A DNA stretch of 64,000 nucleotides from an uncultured Christensenellaceae bacterium (GTDB taxonomy: Bacteria; Bacillota; Clostridia; Christensenellales; UBA3700): positions 1 through 64,000 of the forward strand of contig CALWKS010000004.1 in assembly GCA_944381325.1 (NCBI GenBank), in the 5' to 3' direction. The position numbers and the translations under genes are program-made. Of the stretch, positions 35,301 to 43,561 are shown piece after piece; within the stretch, counting starts at the first letter, position 1; every line of letters begins with the position of its first letter. The notes under the pieces are model-generated. The model saw only the letters and a list, made by a program, of their open reading frames with translations. It did not search any database and was not told the origin of the DNA.

Positions 35301-38300
35301 TGTCGTTTGCTTCGACAACCACATTTTTGACAGTTCCGTCTGCAAGAGTATTTATTTTCATCGAAGTGCCGTCTTCGAACATCGAAACTATAATATCCGA
35401 AATAAATTTAACAGGACCTTCGGCGAATATAACCTGCTCTTTAGCGGCTGTTATGTAGCTGCCGAATATCTCATCGAATTCTTCAACGGTAATACCCGAA
35501 GCGTCGCTTATCGCCTGTCTTACGCTTGAATTCTGATATTCCTCTTTAAGCAATATGTCTCTTTCAAAATCAAACGCATCTTCTCCGGAAAGCCCGAACA
35601 TCTTATTGACAGCAAAGTTCACGATATCGCATATTTCAGTAGCCGTAAGTCCATATGCAGACGTAGCCTCTTCAATATATTCGAAAGCGCCAACAACTGT
35701 CATATCAAGCAATTTTTCTGCAAACTGTTCTATACTATCAAAGCTACCGTTACCGAAATAGCGGTCAATGAGTTTTGCCATAGGCATAGATACCAGATTG
35801 TCGACAAACTCAGACAACACGCTGACATCGAGAGTCCATACCGGACCGTTGTCGGTCTCTTCTTTAACGAAAGCTGTCTCGTAGAACTTCTTTGCCCACA
35901 TATTGAACAGATCGTAATTTTCCCTTTCCATCTTTTCGAGAGCGGGAACGATCTTATCCTGAACAACAGATAAAATATCGAAAATATCATCGGTAGAAAT
36001 TGAATTTGTTCCGAACATTCCCTTCAGCATTTCATCTGTCGTCAACCTTCCGTAGAAAGAACCGTCTTTTTCTGCCAAATCGCCGTATATATTACTGCTC
36101 TGGGTCTCATAGTAAACAATATTATCAACTACGGAAAAACGTATCGTCTGAGAATATTTTCTCGGCACTTCGTCATAGGTAAAACGAATCTCGCCGTAAG
36201 CGTTTATTGTTCTTGTTTCCGTATTCACGTTGAATCGGATTACCGTAGGCTCTACGATACACGTGTCGAAACCACCGTTTTCTTCAATAACTATCCTAAG
36301 ATTCTCAAGATTGCCTGAATACTGACTTGAGAAGAAGGATTTCAGCATATTTATGTACGTTCTGGGCAACGCAGGATCTGCCGCGCCGCAGGACGTGCAG
36401 TATCCGTCACTGAACGTATGTCCTTTTGCTTTGTAAAATTCATACTTCTCATCGCTACATCTTGAACAAATACTGAATACGTATCCGCTTTCAGTACATG
36501 TTGCAGGCTTATTTTCTACCACCTCGTAATTATGTCCGAGCGCAGGAATGTAGTCAGTGTTTTCTATTTTACTGCATATACTGCACTGCTTTTTAGTGTA
36601 ACCTGCAGTTAGACAGGTGGGAGCGATTACGCTTTCGGTATAAGAATGCGTGCAGCCTGCGCCGCATATCTTACACTTTCCGTTATCCATAATATGTTTT
36701 CCGGTAGCAGGCTGTCCCGCCGTACCGCATACCGTGCAAACCTGTCCCTTTCCGCAGGTAGGTCTGCTTATATCCCATCTGTGACCGGTCGCTTCAGTAA
36801 AATCAGCAGTATATTCATAATCGCATCTGCTACAACTGTAAACCGTATAACCTTGTGCCGTACAAGTAGGCGCAACGATTTTCTGCTGAAGATCGTGTCC
36901 CCATACAGCAGTGAACTTGTCTCTGTACTCAAATCCGCAATCGTTGCAAACATGAGAAGTATATCCCTGCGTAACGCATGTAGGCTTAACAACCGTATTT
37001 ATGTAACTGTGATTTTTCTTGGGAAGCGTCTGTATATAACTGTCTGAGCAATTCTCACAAGTATAAGTTGCGCTTCCGGCTTTTGTACATGTAGCTTCTT
37101 CCTGAGCAGTTACTTTATAACTGTGCCCCGTAGCAGGAATCATGTTTTTCTCAACGCTTTTGCACATCTGACATACGGTAGTTCTCCAACCGGACTCAGT
37201 GCAAGTCGGTTCCTGTATCGTTTCTTTATAGTCGTGAGCAAGCTTATCCGTCTCGTCTGTTTTTTCATATTCTCCGCAACGCAGACATTTTCTTTCAGTA
37301 TATCCGCCTGCAAGGCAAGTCGGATTTACAACGTTTTCAACAAAACTATGTCCGTAAAGCGCGCATCTTTCTGCAGGAGTAAGTCTTACAACAGTGTAAT
37401 ATGAGAAGTGATCAGTTGTGAATATCGCATAACCGTTCGAATAAACAGCCTCTTTTTGTTCTACTTCTCCGTTGTCGTTAATATACCAAACAGCGATACT
37501 TTCAGGATCTTCTCCTTCCTCCAAAGTATAAGGAACCTTTACGGTAACGAATCCGCTGTTGAAATCTGAAATATAATTGTCCGATTCGTCTTTAAGAGTA
37601 AAATCGTAAATAGGTTTATTTCCTATTTTATCTGTAATTTCCTGAGAAAGGTTGAGATCTCCTTTTTCTTCTTCAGTCAAAGTGCCTGCGCTTATAGTCA
37701 TATTTCCGTTTCCCGCTATACTGTTTTTAGCGGTTTCGTCAAATGAAAAAGACGCATTTGCCGTTGAAAGTTCATCGGTATTCTGCACGTCATCCGAGCT
37801 TATACCCATCGACTCTTCAACCGTTGCCATTACTTTTTTTGTAAAGCCGCAAGCGCACGTATAAAGAGTATAACCATCCTGAACCACGCCTTCATCCCAA
37901 CTGTGGTTGTTTTTATCGGTATAATTCTCTTTATAACTGTCATTGCAGTAAATACATGTAAATGTCTTTTCTCCAGAATTCTCTTGACAAGTTGCCGCAA
38001 CAGTTATTTCTGAAGAATACACATGGCGATAGCTGTCTTCTTTTTCTACTTTTGAACAGCTTTCGCAAACTCTTGTCTTAACATAATGACATTCGAAATC
38101 CGCCTCTCTGGTTTCAGGTCCCCATTCACCGAAAGTATGACCTTTTGCAGGGCTGTCAACAGTAAGAATATCTTCGCATTTCTTGCATTTATACGTTTTC
38201 AAACCGTCATCTGTGCAAGTTGCCGTATCTGTTTCAAATACGTAATCGTGCCCTGTTCCTGCAATAGGGTTGTCGCAATACCTGCAGTTTCCTCCGACGC

Positions 38301-39015
38301 AGGCATTGTCTTCTTCTCTGAGCTGATGCCCTACGGCTTCTGTCAAATTTGTATGTATCTCGTCCTTACAAGCAGAACATTTTTCAACGGTGTATCCGCC
38401 GTCTATACAGGTGGGTCCTACAACGTCTATGACTTCGTACTTGTGTCCTGCCGCCGCGACTTTCTCAACATACGAATACTCGCACCTCTCGCAACTGTGT
38501 CTTATTTCTCCTCCGATCAAACAAGTTGCCTCTTTGACGACTTCTTGCTTCATACTGTGTCCGAGAGCCGGAACTTCATCTCCTTCATAAGAAAAACCGC
38601 ATGCCTGGCAAGTGTAAACCGTATAACCTGCTTCCATACATGTCGGAGCTACGCTCTCGGCAGTGTAAGTATGACCTTCACTGTCTATTATTTCAGTCTT
38701 CTTTTCTCCGCATACCGTACAGACAGACTCTGCCTTTCCGGGTTCAAGACACGTTGCTTCAGTTACGACCACGGGAGATCCGTAACTGTGTCCCGTTGCC
38801 GTTGAGTCCTCTGTCCATTGTTTTCCGCAATCCTTGCAAACAAAAGTTTTCGTTCCGTCCGCAACGCAGGTCGCAGTATCAGTTACATCTACGTTCTTAT
38901 GCTCGCACTGATTTGCATCAGTGTTGTCACACGCAAGCAAAATCGACGCAAGACAAAATACTGAGACAGCGATAACTAACATCAACAGAAACTTCTTTGT
39001 CCTATTAGTCTTCAT
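32341..39015 (-). CDS. Giant Cys-rich repeat lipoprotein (2,224 residues)
   Basis: The start at 39015 follows TGAGGGTG and matches the promoter at 39055-39083; earlier in-frame ATGs (39114, 39030) lie upstream of the promoter or lack a ribosome site. The signal peptide ends in ILLAC. Cys units fill about 33-405 and 555-873 (such as APTCTAQGYTVYSCSRC), separated by a segment with a ZU5/surface-linker-like ending (FTTDHFSYYTVVRL, about 535). Residues 873-1260 form a unique, mainly helical domain without cysteines. From 1410 to 2110 the units become longer and more divergent (CEVCGYEESDKI, CACGKEF), and a short beta domain ends the protein (IAQLGLVAEDYDVRISFV). It shares the unit family with the 3,090-residue lipoprotein at the other end of the operon but lacks leucine-rich repeats. 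It is the first gene of the operon. Confidence 0.8.
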   Translation of the reverse strand: MKTNRTKKFLLMLVIAVSVFCLASILLACDNTDANQCEHKNVDVTDTATCVADGTKTFVCKDCGKQWTEDSTATGHSYGSPVVVTEATCLEPGKAESVCTVCGEKKTEIIDSEGHTYTAESVAPTCMEAGYTVYTCQACGFSYEGDEVPALGHSMKQEVVKEATCLIGGEIRHSCERCEYSYVEKVAAAGHKYEVIDVVGPTCIDGGYTVEKCSACKDEIHTNLTEAVGHQLREEDNACVGGNCRYCDNPIAGTGHDYVFETDTATCTDDGLKTYKCKKCEDILTVDSPAKGHTFGEWGPETREADFECHYVKTRVCESCSKVEKEDSYRHVYSSEITVAATCQENSGEKTFTCIYCNDSYKENYTDKNNHSWDEGVVQDGYTLYTCACGFTKKVMATVEESMGISSDDVQNTDELSTANASFSFDETAKNSIAGNGNMTISAGTLTEEEKGDLNLSQEITDKIGNKPIYDFTLKDESDNYISDFNSGFVTVKVPYTLEEGEDPESIAVWYINDNGEVEQKEAVYSNGYAIFTTDHFSYYTVVRLTPAERCALYGHSFVENVVNPTCLAGGYTERKCLRCGEYEKTDETDKLAHDYKETIQEPTCTESGWRTTVCQMCKSVEKNMIPATGHSYKVTAQEEATCTKAGSATYTCENCSDSYIQTLPKKNHSYINTVVKPTCVTQGYTSHVCNDCGFEYRDKFTAVWGHDLQQKIVAPTCTAQGYTVYSCSRCDYEYTADFTEATGHRWDISRPTCGKGQVCTVCGTAGQPATGKHIMDNGKCKICGAGCTHSYTESVIAPTCLTAGYTKKQCSICSKIENTDYIPALGHNYEVVENKPATCTESGYVFSICSRCSDEKYEFYKAKGHTFSDGYCTSCGAADPALPRTYINMLKSFFSSQYSGNLENLRIVIEENGGFDTCIVEPTVIRFNVNTETRTINAYGEIRFTYDEVPRKYSQTIRFSVVDNIVYYETQSSNIYGDLAEKDGSFYGRLTTDEMLKGMFGTNSISTDDIFDILSVVQDKIVPALEKMERENYDLFNMWAKKFYETAFVKEETDNGPVWTLDVSVLSEFVDNLVSMPMAKLIDRYFGNGSFDSIEQFAEKLLDMTVVGAFEYIEEATSAYGLTATEICDIVNFAVNKMFGLSGEDAFDFERDILLKEEYQNSSVRQAISDASGITVEEFDEIFGSYITAAKEQVIFAEGPVKFISDIIVSMFEDGTSMKINTLADGTVKNVVVEANDSNCNGNMSFTGKMSLYPEEISEINDKGFSGTVKELFEFNFRKVEGESEEIEFIVEDGRLHVKIPVTNKYFNFNINGVWSEYLAIGVIDTYIDTDDVDEAALDCGTVYGINCNVPMEGKDLILYRIDNGEIIPVELPMEGLTTRVSFYYDRATGIVYYDSQHNYVYDDELSTPAIDCATPSNDVYVCDKCGFVNIEHSEYVDHNYDVSWNFIGGIEDCDAGVEIIYVCKDCGYINKLYTEGHHWIEEIVDLSEFGITEDILYKRYCPCGKENRYDIKESEYIFEQKGFSIYDDKNGINYDFRKFSYEKGGVVVKLLDVNEESYLPDECKRVNTNKIFIDVDDSVISEDNIDWYYQTEWYAKFYSSCTEEGMHTMKEYAELINPQLGCEGGVKVIRICEVCGYEESDKIVYNHVQQSFETDLSQYGCDCGGKIVTNKCMCGYENNGSYLDINCSFEQESEYLSDNRVITYYTCVNCSFKYELEAISSKNGCEIMQEETYYVYDNGNRIEILRNERKYEEHVYELVSSSLKGESCEDGVNVVKRCIYCGEQEEKEIFWHERYYGKVDLRDYGCVCDSYIIINVCACGKEFSYHTEGECDFELNSQAFDFDEDGKMDREEYTYTCAVTDPLCGFTFKAVKDYTREGCSEYESIKFIKDDGTVISGPYVGNLSKNHITTTETTTDEYVNEAGNTVEVVTNKITCACGYIESTEIVTTEKDPDGNVLSMRKDVFSKSGTETLKENYQKFIVDGKMSDWEILSRYIQNDEIGMVMLEKFEYDTSKCMRRQAQQIAVSESELEKVPLEWQHWEEYHILNEQKEQTSHATCTQPGIIANKCLFCEKTENIYYDYEGYHNYVKDEENGWWVCDVCGLINFTGADGDIVLEDMSTETEYVVGYANNSIYSFIFNVTLIPKVGGEEVLIADIAIENVPTYANSGYVKVSKADVEAKIAQLGLVAEDYDVRISFVPEGEGGNLDYGITFAEGGPSVSEQ

Positions 39016-39054
39016 AACACCCTCACTCATTGTTTTACAAGTTTTTTTTGTTAA

Positions 39055-39083
39055 ATTATAACATATGTATATGTTATTGTCAA
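39055..39083 (-). promoter_or_regulatory. Consensus promoter of the giant-lipoprotein operon with a dyad filling the spacer
   Basis: On the minus strand TTGACA (39083-39078), exactly 17 bases and TATAAT (39060-39055) form a perfect sigma-A promoter. The spacer and box edges (39058-39077) form a perfect inverted repeat with 9-bp arms, ATAACATAT and ATATGTTAT, around a GT centre. A dimeric repressor bound there would exclude RNA polymerase. No regulator gene is adjacent. Confidence 0.75.
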
Positions 39084-39212
39084 TGTTAATAACAATAAAG
39101 AATGACATCTTCATTGTTTTAAAATAATTTTATTTACATTTATTTTTTTTATTACAGTTTAATTCTAAATCAACTCAAAACATTTCGGAAAGATTTTTAT
39201 AATATTACTTTT

Positions 39213-39258
39213 TGTTCGCATCTACCCTCTTGCGAACATTTATTCACAATGCTATAAT
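39213..39258 (+). promoter_or_regulatory. Helicase gene promoter with an inverted repeat over the -35 box
   Basis: TTGCGA (39230-39235), 17 bases and TATAAT (39253-39258) precede the gene. An 8-bp inverted repeat TGTTCGCA (39213-39220) and TGCGAACA (39231-39238), ten bases apart, overlaps the -35 box. It contains GTTC/GAAC half-sites but not the spacing of the Bacillus SOS box (GAACN4GTTC), so LexA control is only a guess. Confidence 0.55.
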
Positions 39259-39282
39259 ATTTTTACGCTCAAGGAGGGGTAT

Positions 39283-41457
39283 ATGCAAGACTTATCTCAC
39301 GCTCTGTTAAACGGTCTCAACGAAGAACAACGCCTTGCGGTCGAAACGACCGAGGGCTATGTGCGCGTTGTCGCGGGCGCGGGAAGCGGAAAAACGCGTG
39401 TGCTTACAACGAGGTACGTCTATATTGCCAAAATGCTGGGCGTAGCGCCCTCTCATATTCTCTCAGTAACCTTCACCAATAAGGCGGCAAAGGAGATGAA
39501 AAAGCGCATTCAGTGCTATATGCCTGACGAAGACGGAGGCTGGATACTCACATTTCACGGTGCTTGCAACAAGATCTTAAAAGAAGAGATACACCGCCTT
39601 CACTACCCGTCCAACTTCCTTATCATGGACGAAGACGATCAGAAATCTTTGCTCAGGAAGATTTATGAAGAAAACGGTCTGACGCTCAAAGACCATAATT
39701 ATAAAAGTTGTCTCGACGCAATAGGCGCTTACAAAGGCAAGAACGGTTATGTGCCATATTTCAGCGACCCTACGGGGCAAACCGCTGCACCGGGGCTTTC
39801 GCGCGCAGACGAAAAAGGCACTTTCGATTTTATCATTAAAAAATACCTGGAGCTTCAACGCAAGAACTATTTTCTCGATTTTGACGACCTGGTATTCTTT
39901 ACCCTTGAGATATTCTATCAGTTCGACGACGCGAGAGAAAAGTGGCAGAGACAGTTCGAATACATTCAGGTCGACGAATTTCAGGACGTTTCGAAACCTG
40001 AATACACCCTTGTCGAAATGCTCTCTCTTCTGAACAAAAACCTTTTCGTCGTCGGAGATCCTGACCAGACTATTTACACCTGGAGAGGCGCGGATATAAG
40101 GCTTTTCCTTGACTTTGACAAGGCTTTCGGCGGAGTAAAAACAGTCGTTCTCGGCAAAAACTACCGCTCCACACCTGAAATACTCAGCGTGGGAAACTCT
40201 CTTATCAGCCACAACACCGCAAGGATTAAAAAAGAACTGGTCGCAGTCAGAAAAAACGGACTCAAGACCGTATACTACCACGCGCGTACACGTCAGGAAG
40301 AATGCGAATTCATAGCGGGAGAAATCCAGCGTCTTAAAGAAGTCGGCATTGCTCTCGGAGATATAGCCGTGCTTTACCGCAGCAACTATATGTCCCGCCC
40401 CGTTGAAGAAGCCTTTCTGAAATACGGAATACCTTACACTATTTTCAGCGGAGTCGAATTCTATCAGCGCAAGGAGATAAAAGATACTATTGCCTACCTG
40501 AGAATGTTCGAATTCAAGGACGATCTTTCTTTTGAACGCATAGTAAATGTTCCTGCACGCGGAATAGGCAAAAAGCGTATGGCGGCGATAACCGCGCTTG
40601 CCGTAAACGAAAACATTTCTATGTACGAAGCCTTCAAAAAACTTGCCGATACCGCATTGTTTGAAAATACGGGCGCGAAAAAGCTACTCAAGACAATAGA
40701 AGAAGGACTGATACGCGCTCAGAATCCTTCAGTAGATATTTCAGACCTTCTCGACTTTGCACTGAAAAAGAGCGGATACGAAGAATACCTGATGCTGTGC
40801 GGAGATCAGAACAGACTGGACAACGTAAACGAACTCAAAGCCGCGATAAAGGACTTTGTAGACGACGCGGGAGAACACGTTACCTTAGCCGAATACCTGT
40901 CCGCAGTCGCGCTGATATCCAACATCGACGCAAAGGACAAGGACGAAAGCGTAAAGCTGATGACCGTGCATACTGCAAAGGGACTCGAATTCCCCTACGT
41001 ATTCGTATGCGCACTCAACGAAGGGCTTTTCCCGTCAATAAAAATTGAAAACAAACAGCAGATGGAAGAAGAAAGGCGTGTTGCTTACGTGGCTTTCACA
41101 CGCGCAAAAGACAGACTTTATCTGAGCGATTCCGACGGATTCGACCTTCAGACGCGCGGAAGACTCATGCCCTCGCGCTTTATCTTCAACATAGACGAGT
41201 CGCTTATAGAAAAAAGCGGCGTTATGTCTGACGAATACGTCGAAATGGCAAAGGCTTATATCCGTGCAAGCGAATACAATTTAAGCCACCCTGCAGTGCC
41301 CGACTTCCGCACATATCTTGGCGGCGACAGAGTAAGACACCCCGTTTTCGGAGACGGCACCGTAACAAGCAAAGCAAACGGCTCTTACGTTGTGAAATTC
41401 GACAACGGCAATATCCGCACGATATCCGAAGGCTCAGGAGTTCTCAAACCGATTTAA
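39283..41457 (+). CDS. pcrA: ATP-dependent DNA helicase PcrA/UvrD
   Basis: The 724-residue superfamily 1A helicase starts at 39283 behind a strong AAGGAGGGG. The Q motif and Walker A are LNEEQRLAV and GAGSGKTR; motif II is QVDEFQDV; motif III is VGDPDQTIYTWRGA; motif IV lies in LGKNYRST; motif V is MTVHTAKGLEFPYVFV; motif VI is VAYVAFTRAKDRLYLS. The C-terminal tail has GDRVRHPVFGDGTV, a beta-barrel found in PcrA that contacts RNA polymerase. It unwinds DNA 3' to 5' in repair, replication restart and clearing of proteins from DNA. It is transcribed alone and ends at a terminator shared with dapL. Confidence 0.93.
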   Translation: MQDLSHALLNGLNEEQRLAVETTEGYVRVVAGAGSGKTRVLTTRYVYIAKMLGVAPSHILSVTFTNKAAKEMKKRIQCYMPDEDGGWILTFHGACNKILKEEIHRLHYPSNFLIMDEDDQKSLLRKIYEENGLTLKDHNYKSCLDAIGAYKGKNGYVPYFSDPTGQTAAPGLSRADEKGTFDFIIKKYLELQRKNYFLDFDDLVFFTLEIFYQFDDAREKWQRQFEYIQVDEFQDVSKPEYTLVEMLSLLNKNLFVVGDPDQTIYTWRGADIRLFLDFDKAFGGVKTVVLGKNYRSTPEILSVGNSLISHNTARIKKELVAVRKNGLKTVYYHARTRQEECEFIAGEIQRLKEVGIALGDIAVLYRSNYMSRPVEEAFLKYGIPYTIFSGVEFYQRKEIKDTIAYLRMFEFKDDLSFERIVNVPARGIGKKRMAAITALAVNENISMYEAFKKLADTALFENTGAKKLLKTIEEGLIRAQNPSVDISDLLDFALKKSGYEEYLMLCGDQNRLDNVNELKAAIKDFVDDAGEHVTLAEYLSAVALISNIDAKDKDESVKLMTVHTAKGLEFPYVFVCALNEGLFPSIKIENKQQMEEERRVAYVAFTRAKDRLYLSDSDGFDLQTRGRLMPSRFIFNIDESLIEKSGVMSDEYVEMAKAYIRASEYNLSHPAVPDFRTYLGGDRVRHPVFGDGTVTSKANGSYVVKFDNGNIRTISEGSGVLKPI

Positions 41458-41527
41458 CGCTATAATCTACACTGATACGAAAATTTTAAGACAATATTTT
41501 ATCTAAACAAAAATATATCTAAACAAC

Positions 41528-41552
41528 AAAAAGCGCCTTCAAGCGCTTTTTT
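41528..41552. terminator. Bidirectional intrinsic terminator between pcrA and dapL
   Basis: AAAAAGCGC (41528-41536) pairs with GCGCTTTTT (41543-41551) over a 6-base loop, with T-rich sequence on both strands. It ends pcrA and the eight-gene glutamine operon. Confidence 0.85.
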
Positions 41553-41589
41553 GTTTTACCATTTATATACCAGTTAACCGCTCTTTTAA

Positions 41590-42777
41590 TTATTCGGAAA
41601 GAAGCTTTACAAGTCTTTCTGCCGCGATCTCAGTGTCTGCGGGACTGCCGAACGTCGAAAATCTGAAGAAACCTTCTCCGCATATACCGAAGCCTTCGCC
41701 GGGAGTACCGACTATCTGCGCCTTTTCAAGAAGGAAATCGAAGAATTCCCAGCTGCTCATTCCTCTCGGACACTTCATCCAGATATAAGGTGCGTTCTTG
41801 CCGCCGCAATACCAGATGCCCAGCTTGTCGAGCGCATCGGTAAGGTATTTTGCGTTGCGCTTGTAAACAGCGATGTTTTCTTTTATCTGCTTTTGCCCTT
41901 CGTCTGTAAAAACAGCCGCAGCGCCTTTCTGAATTATATAAGACACGCCGTTAGTCTTCGTAGTACGGTTTCTGACCCACATAGCATTGAGATTCATTCC
42001 TTCTCTCTCAAGCTCTTTGGGAATGACCGTATATCCGCAACGCGTGCCTGTAAAGCCCGCCGTCTTAGACAGAGAACAAATCTCTATAGCGCAGGTTCTC
42101 GCGCCATCGATTTCAAAAATGCTGTGCGGCAGCGTTTCATCCTCGATAAACGCTTCATATGCCGCATCGAAAAGAATTACCGCGCCCTTCTTGTTGGCGT
42201 AATCTACCCACTTTTTCAGCTGTTCTTTGCTGAATACCGCTCCCGTTGGATTGTTGGGAGAACAGATATAAAGTATATCTGCATTTATATCTTTATCGGG
42301 AAGAGGCAAAAAGCCGTTTTCTTCGCCTGAAGCCAGACGTACTATCTTTCTGCCCGCCATCACGTTGGCATCAACGTAAGCAGGATATGCAGGTTCAAGC
42401 ACGAGAGCGTTGGCCAACTTGTCGAACAGGTCAAGTATATCGCCCAGTTCGTCGCTCGCTCCGCTGGATACGAAAACCTCTTCTTCATCCAGTTTTACTC
42501 CTCTCTTTGCATAATATCCCGCTACAGCCGCCCTGAAAAAGTGCGCGCCGCACTCAGGCATATAGCCGTGAAAAGTCTCCTTTACAGCCTGATCGTCAAC
42601 CGCTTCGTGAAGCGCATCTATCACTGCTCTGCAAAGCGGAAGAGATACGTCGCCTATGCCGAGGCGGTAAAGATATGCGCCCTGATGCGCCTCTACATAC
42701 GCTCTCGTCTTCTGCGCAATTCTGTAAAACAGATAAGAGTCTTTTAAATCCGAATAATTGTGATTGGGTTTCAGCAT
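41590..42777 (-). CDS. dapL: LL-diaminopimelate aminotransferase
   Basis: From the ATG at 42777 (SD AGGAG) the protein has 395 residues; an earlier in-frame ATG (42840) lies inside dapF. It is a class I PLP aminotransferase: SSGASDELGDIL, CSPNNPTGAVF, and CSLSKTAGFTGTRCGY with the PLP lysine. The N terminus (LKDSYLFYRIAQKTRAYVE) and YRLGIGDVSLPL are typical of DapL. It converts tetrahydrodipicolinate directly to LL-diaminopimelate with glutamate as the amino donor, bypassing the succinylase or acetylase steps. It overlaps dapF by seven bases. As the last gene of the glutamine operon it draws on the glutamate pool and feeds lysine and peptidoglycan. Confidence 0.9.
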   Translation of the reverse strand: MLKPNHNYSDLKDSYLFYRIAQKTRAYVEAHQGAYLYRLGIGDVSLPLCRAVIDALHEAVDDQAVKETFHGYMPECGAHFFRAAVAGYYAKRGVKLDEEEVFVSSGASDELGDILDLFDKLANALVLEPAYPAYVDANVMAGRKIVRLASGEENGFLPLPDKDINADILYICSPNNPTGAVFSKEQLKKWVDYANKKGAVILFDAAYEAFIEDETLPHSIFEIDGARTCAIEICSLSKTAGFTGTRCGYTVIPKELEREGMNLNAMWVRNRTTKTNGVSYIIQKGAAAVFTDEGQKQIKENIAVYKRNAKYLTDALDKLGIWYCGGKNAPYIWMKCPRGMSSWEFFDFLLEKAQIVGTPGEGFGICGEGFFRFSTFGSPADTEIAAERLVKLLSE

Positions 42778-43553
42778 TGTATCTCTCCTTCGAATACCGT
42801 GCGCGCAGGACCTGTCATAACGACTTTGTCGCCGTCGCACTTTATGTTGAGGATTCCGCCGTCAAGCTCTACCTCAACGTTTTCGTGCTCATCGCAATAT
42901 CCTTTCTTTACCGCTGCCGCAACGCTGGCGCATGTGCCTGTGCCGCAAGCCATTGTAATGCCGCTGCCCCTCTCCCATACGCGCATACGCAGTCTGTTCT
43001 TGCCCGTTACGCTTACGAACTCCACGTTTACACCTCCCGGGAAACGGTCGTGTTTTTCTATGACAGGACCTACGGTGTCCACAGGCGCTTTATCAGCGTC
43101 GTCAACGAATATTACAGTGTGAGGATTGCCCACGTTTACCGGGATAAGAGTAACTCCTCCCGCAACGTCAAGCTTTTCTTCTTCGCCCACCTTGACTTCT
43201 CCCATATCTACGGCTACTGTGTCAACCTTTCCGTCCTTTAGAAAAAGTTCAAGATGCTTTATACCCGACTGAGTTTCAACGTCAAGTTTGGTTTTCTTGG
43301 TATATCCCTTGTCATAAACGTATTTTCCCACACAACGTATCCCGTTGCCGCACATCTTAGCTTCGCTTCCGTCTGCGTTGAAAATGCGCATTTTAAAATC
43401 TGCAACGTCTGAAAGGCTTATCAGCACAAGGCCGTCTCCACCTATCCCGAAATGACGGTCAGACAGCTTTACGCTGAGCTCTTCGGGATTTTTTGGCGCG
43501 CCGTAAACGTATACGTAATCGTTGCCCAATCCCTCCATTTTAGTAAATTTCAT
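42771..43553 (-). CDS. dapF: Diaminopimelate epimerase
   Basis: The 260-residue enzyme interconverts LL- and meso-diaminopimelate. It has GLGNDYVYV at the N terminus, then MCGNGIRC with the first catalytic Cys (Cys68), and MACGTGTCAS with the second (Cys203), the two-cysteine, cofactor-free racemase mechanism. Length is slightly below the usual 270-280. It starts nine bases after carB with SD AGGAG and overlaps dapL, so the pair gives the last steps to meso-diaminopimelate. Both are expected in the cytoplasm. Confidence 0.95.
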   Translation of the reverse strand: MKFTKMEGLGNDYVYVYGAPKNPEELSVKLSDRHFGIGGDGLVLISLSDVADFKMRIFNADGSEAKMCGNGIRCVGKYVYDKGYTKKTKLDVETQSGIKHLELFLKDGKVDTVAVDMGEVKVGEEEKLDVAGGVTLIPVNVGNPHTVIFVDDADKAPVDTVGPVIEKHDRFPGGVNVEFVSVTGKNRLRMRVWERGSGITMACGTGTCASVAAAVKKGYCDEHENVEVELDGGILNIKCDGDKVVMTGPARTVFEGEIQC

Positions 43554-43561
43554 AACTACTC

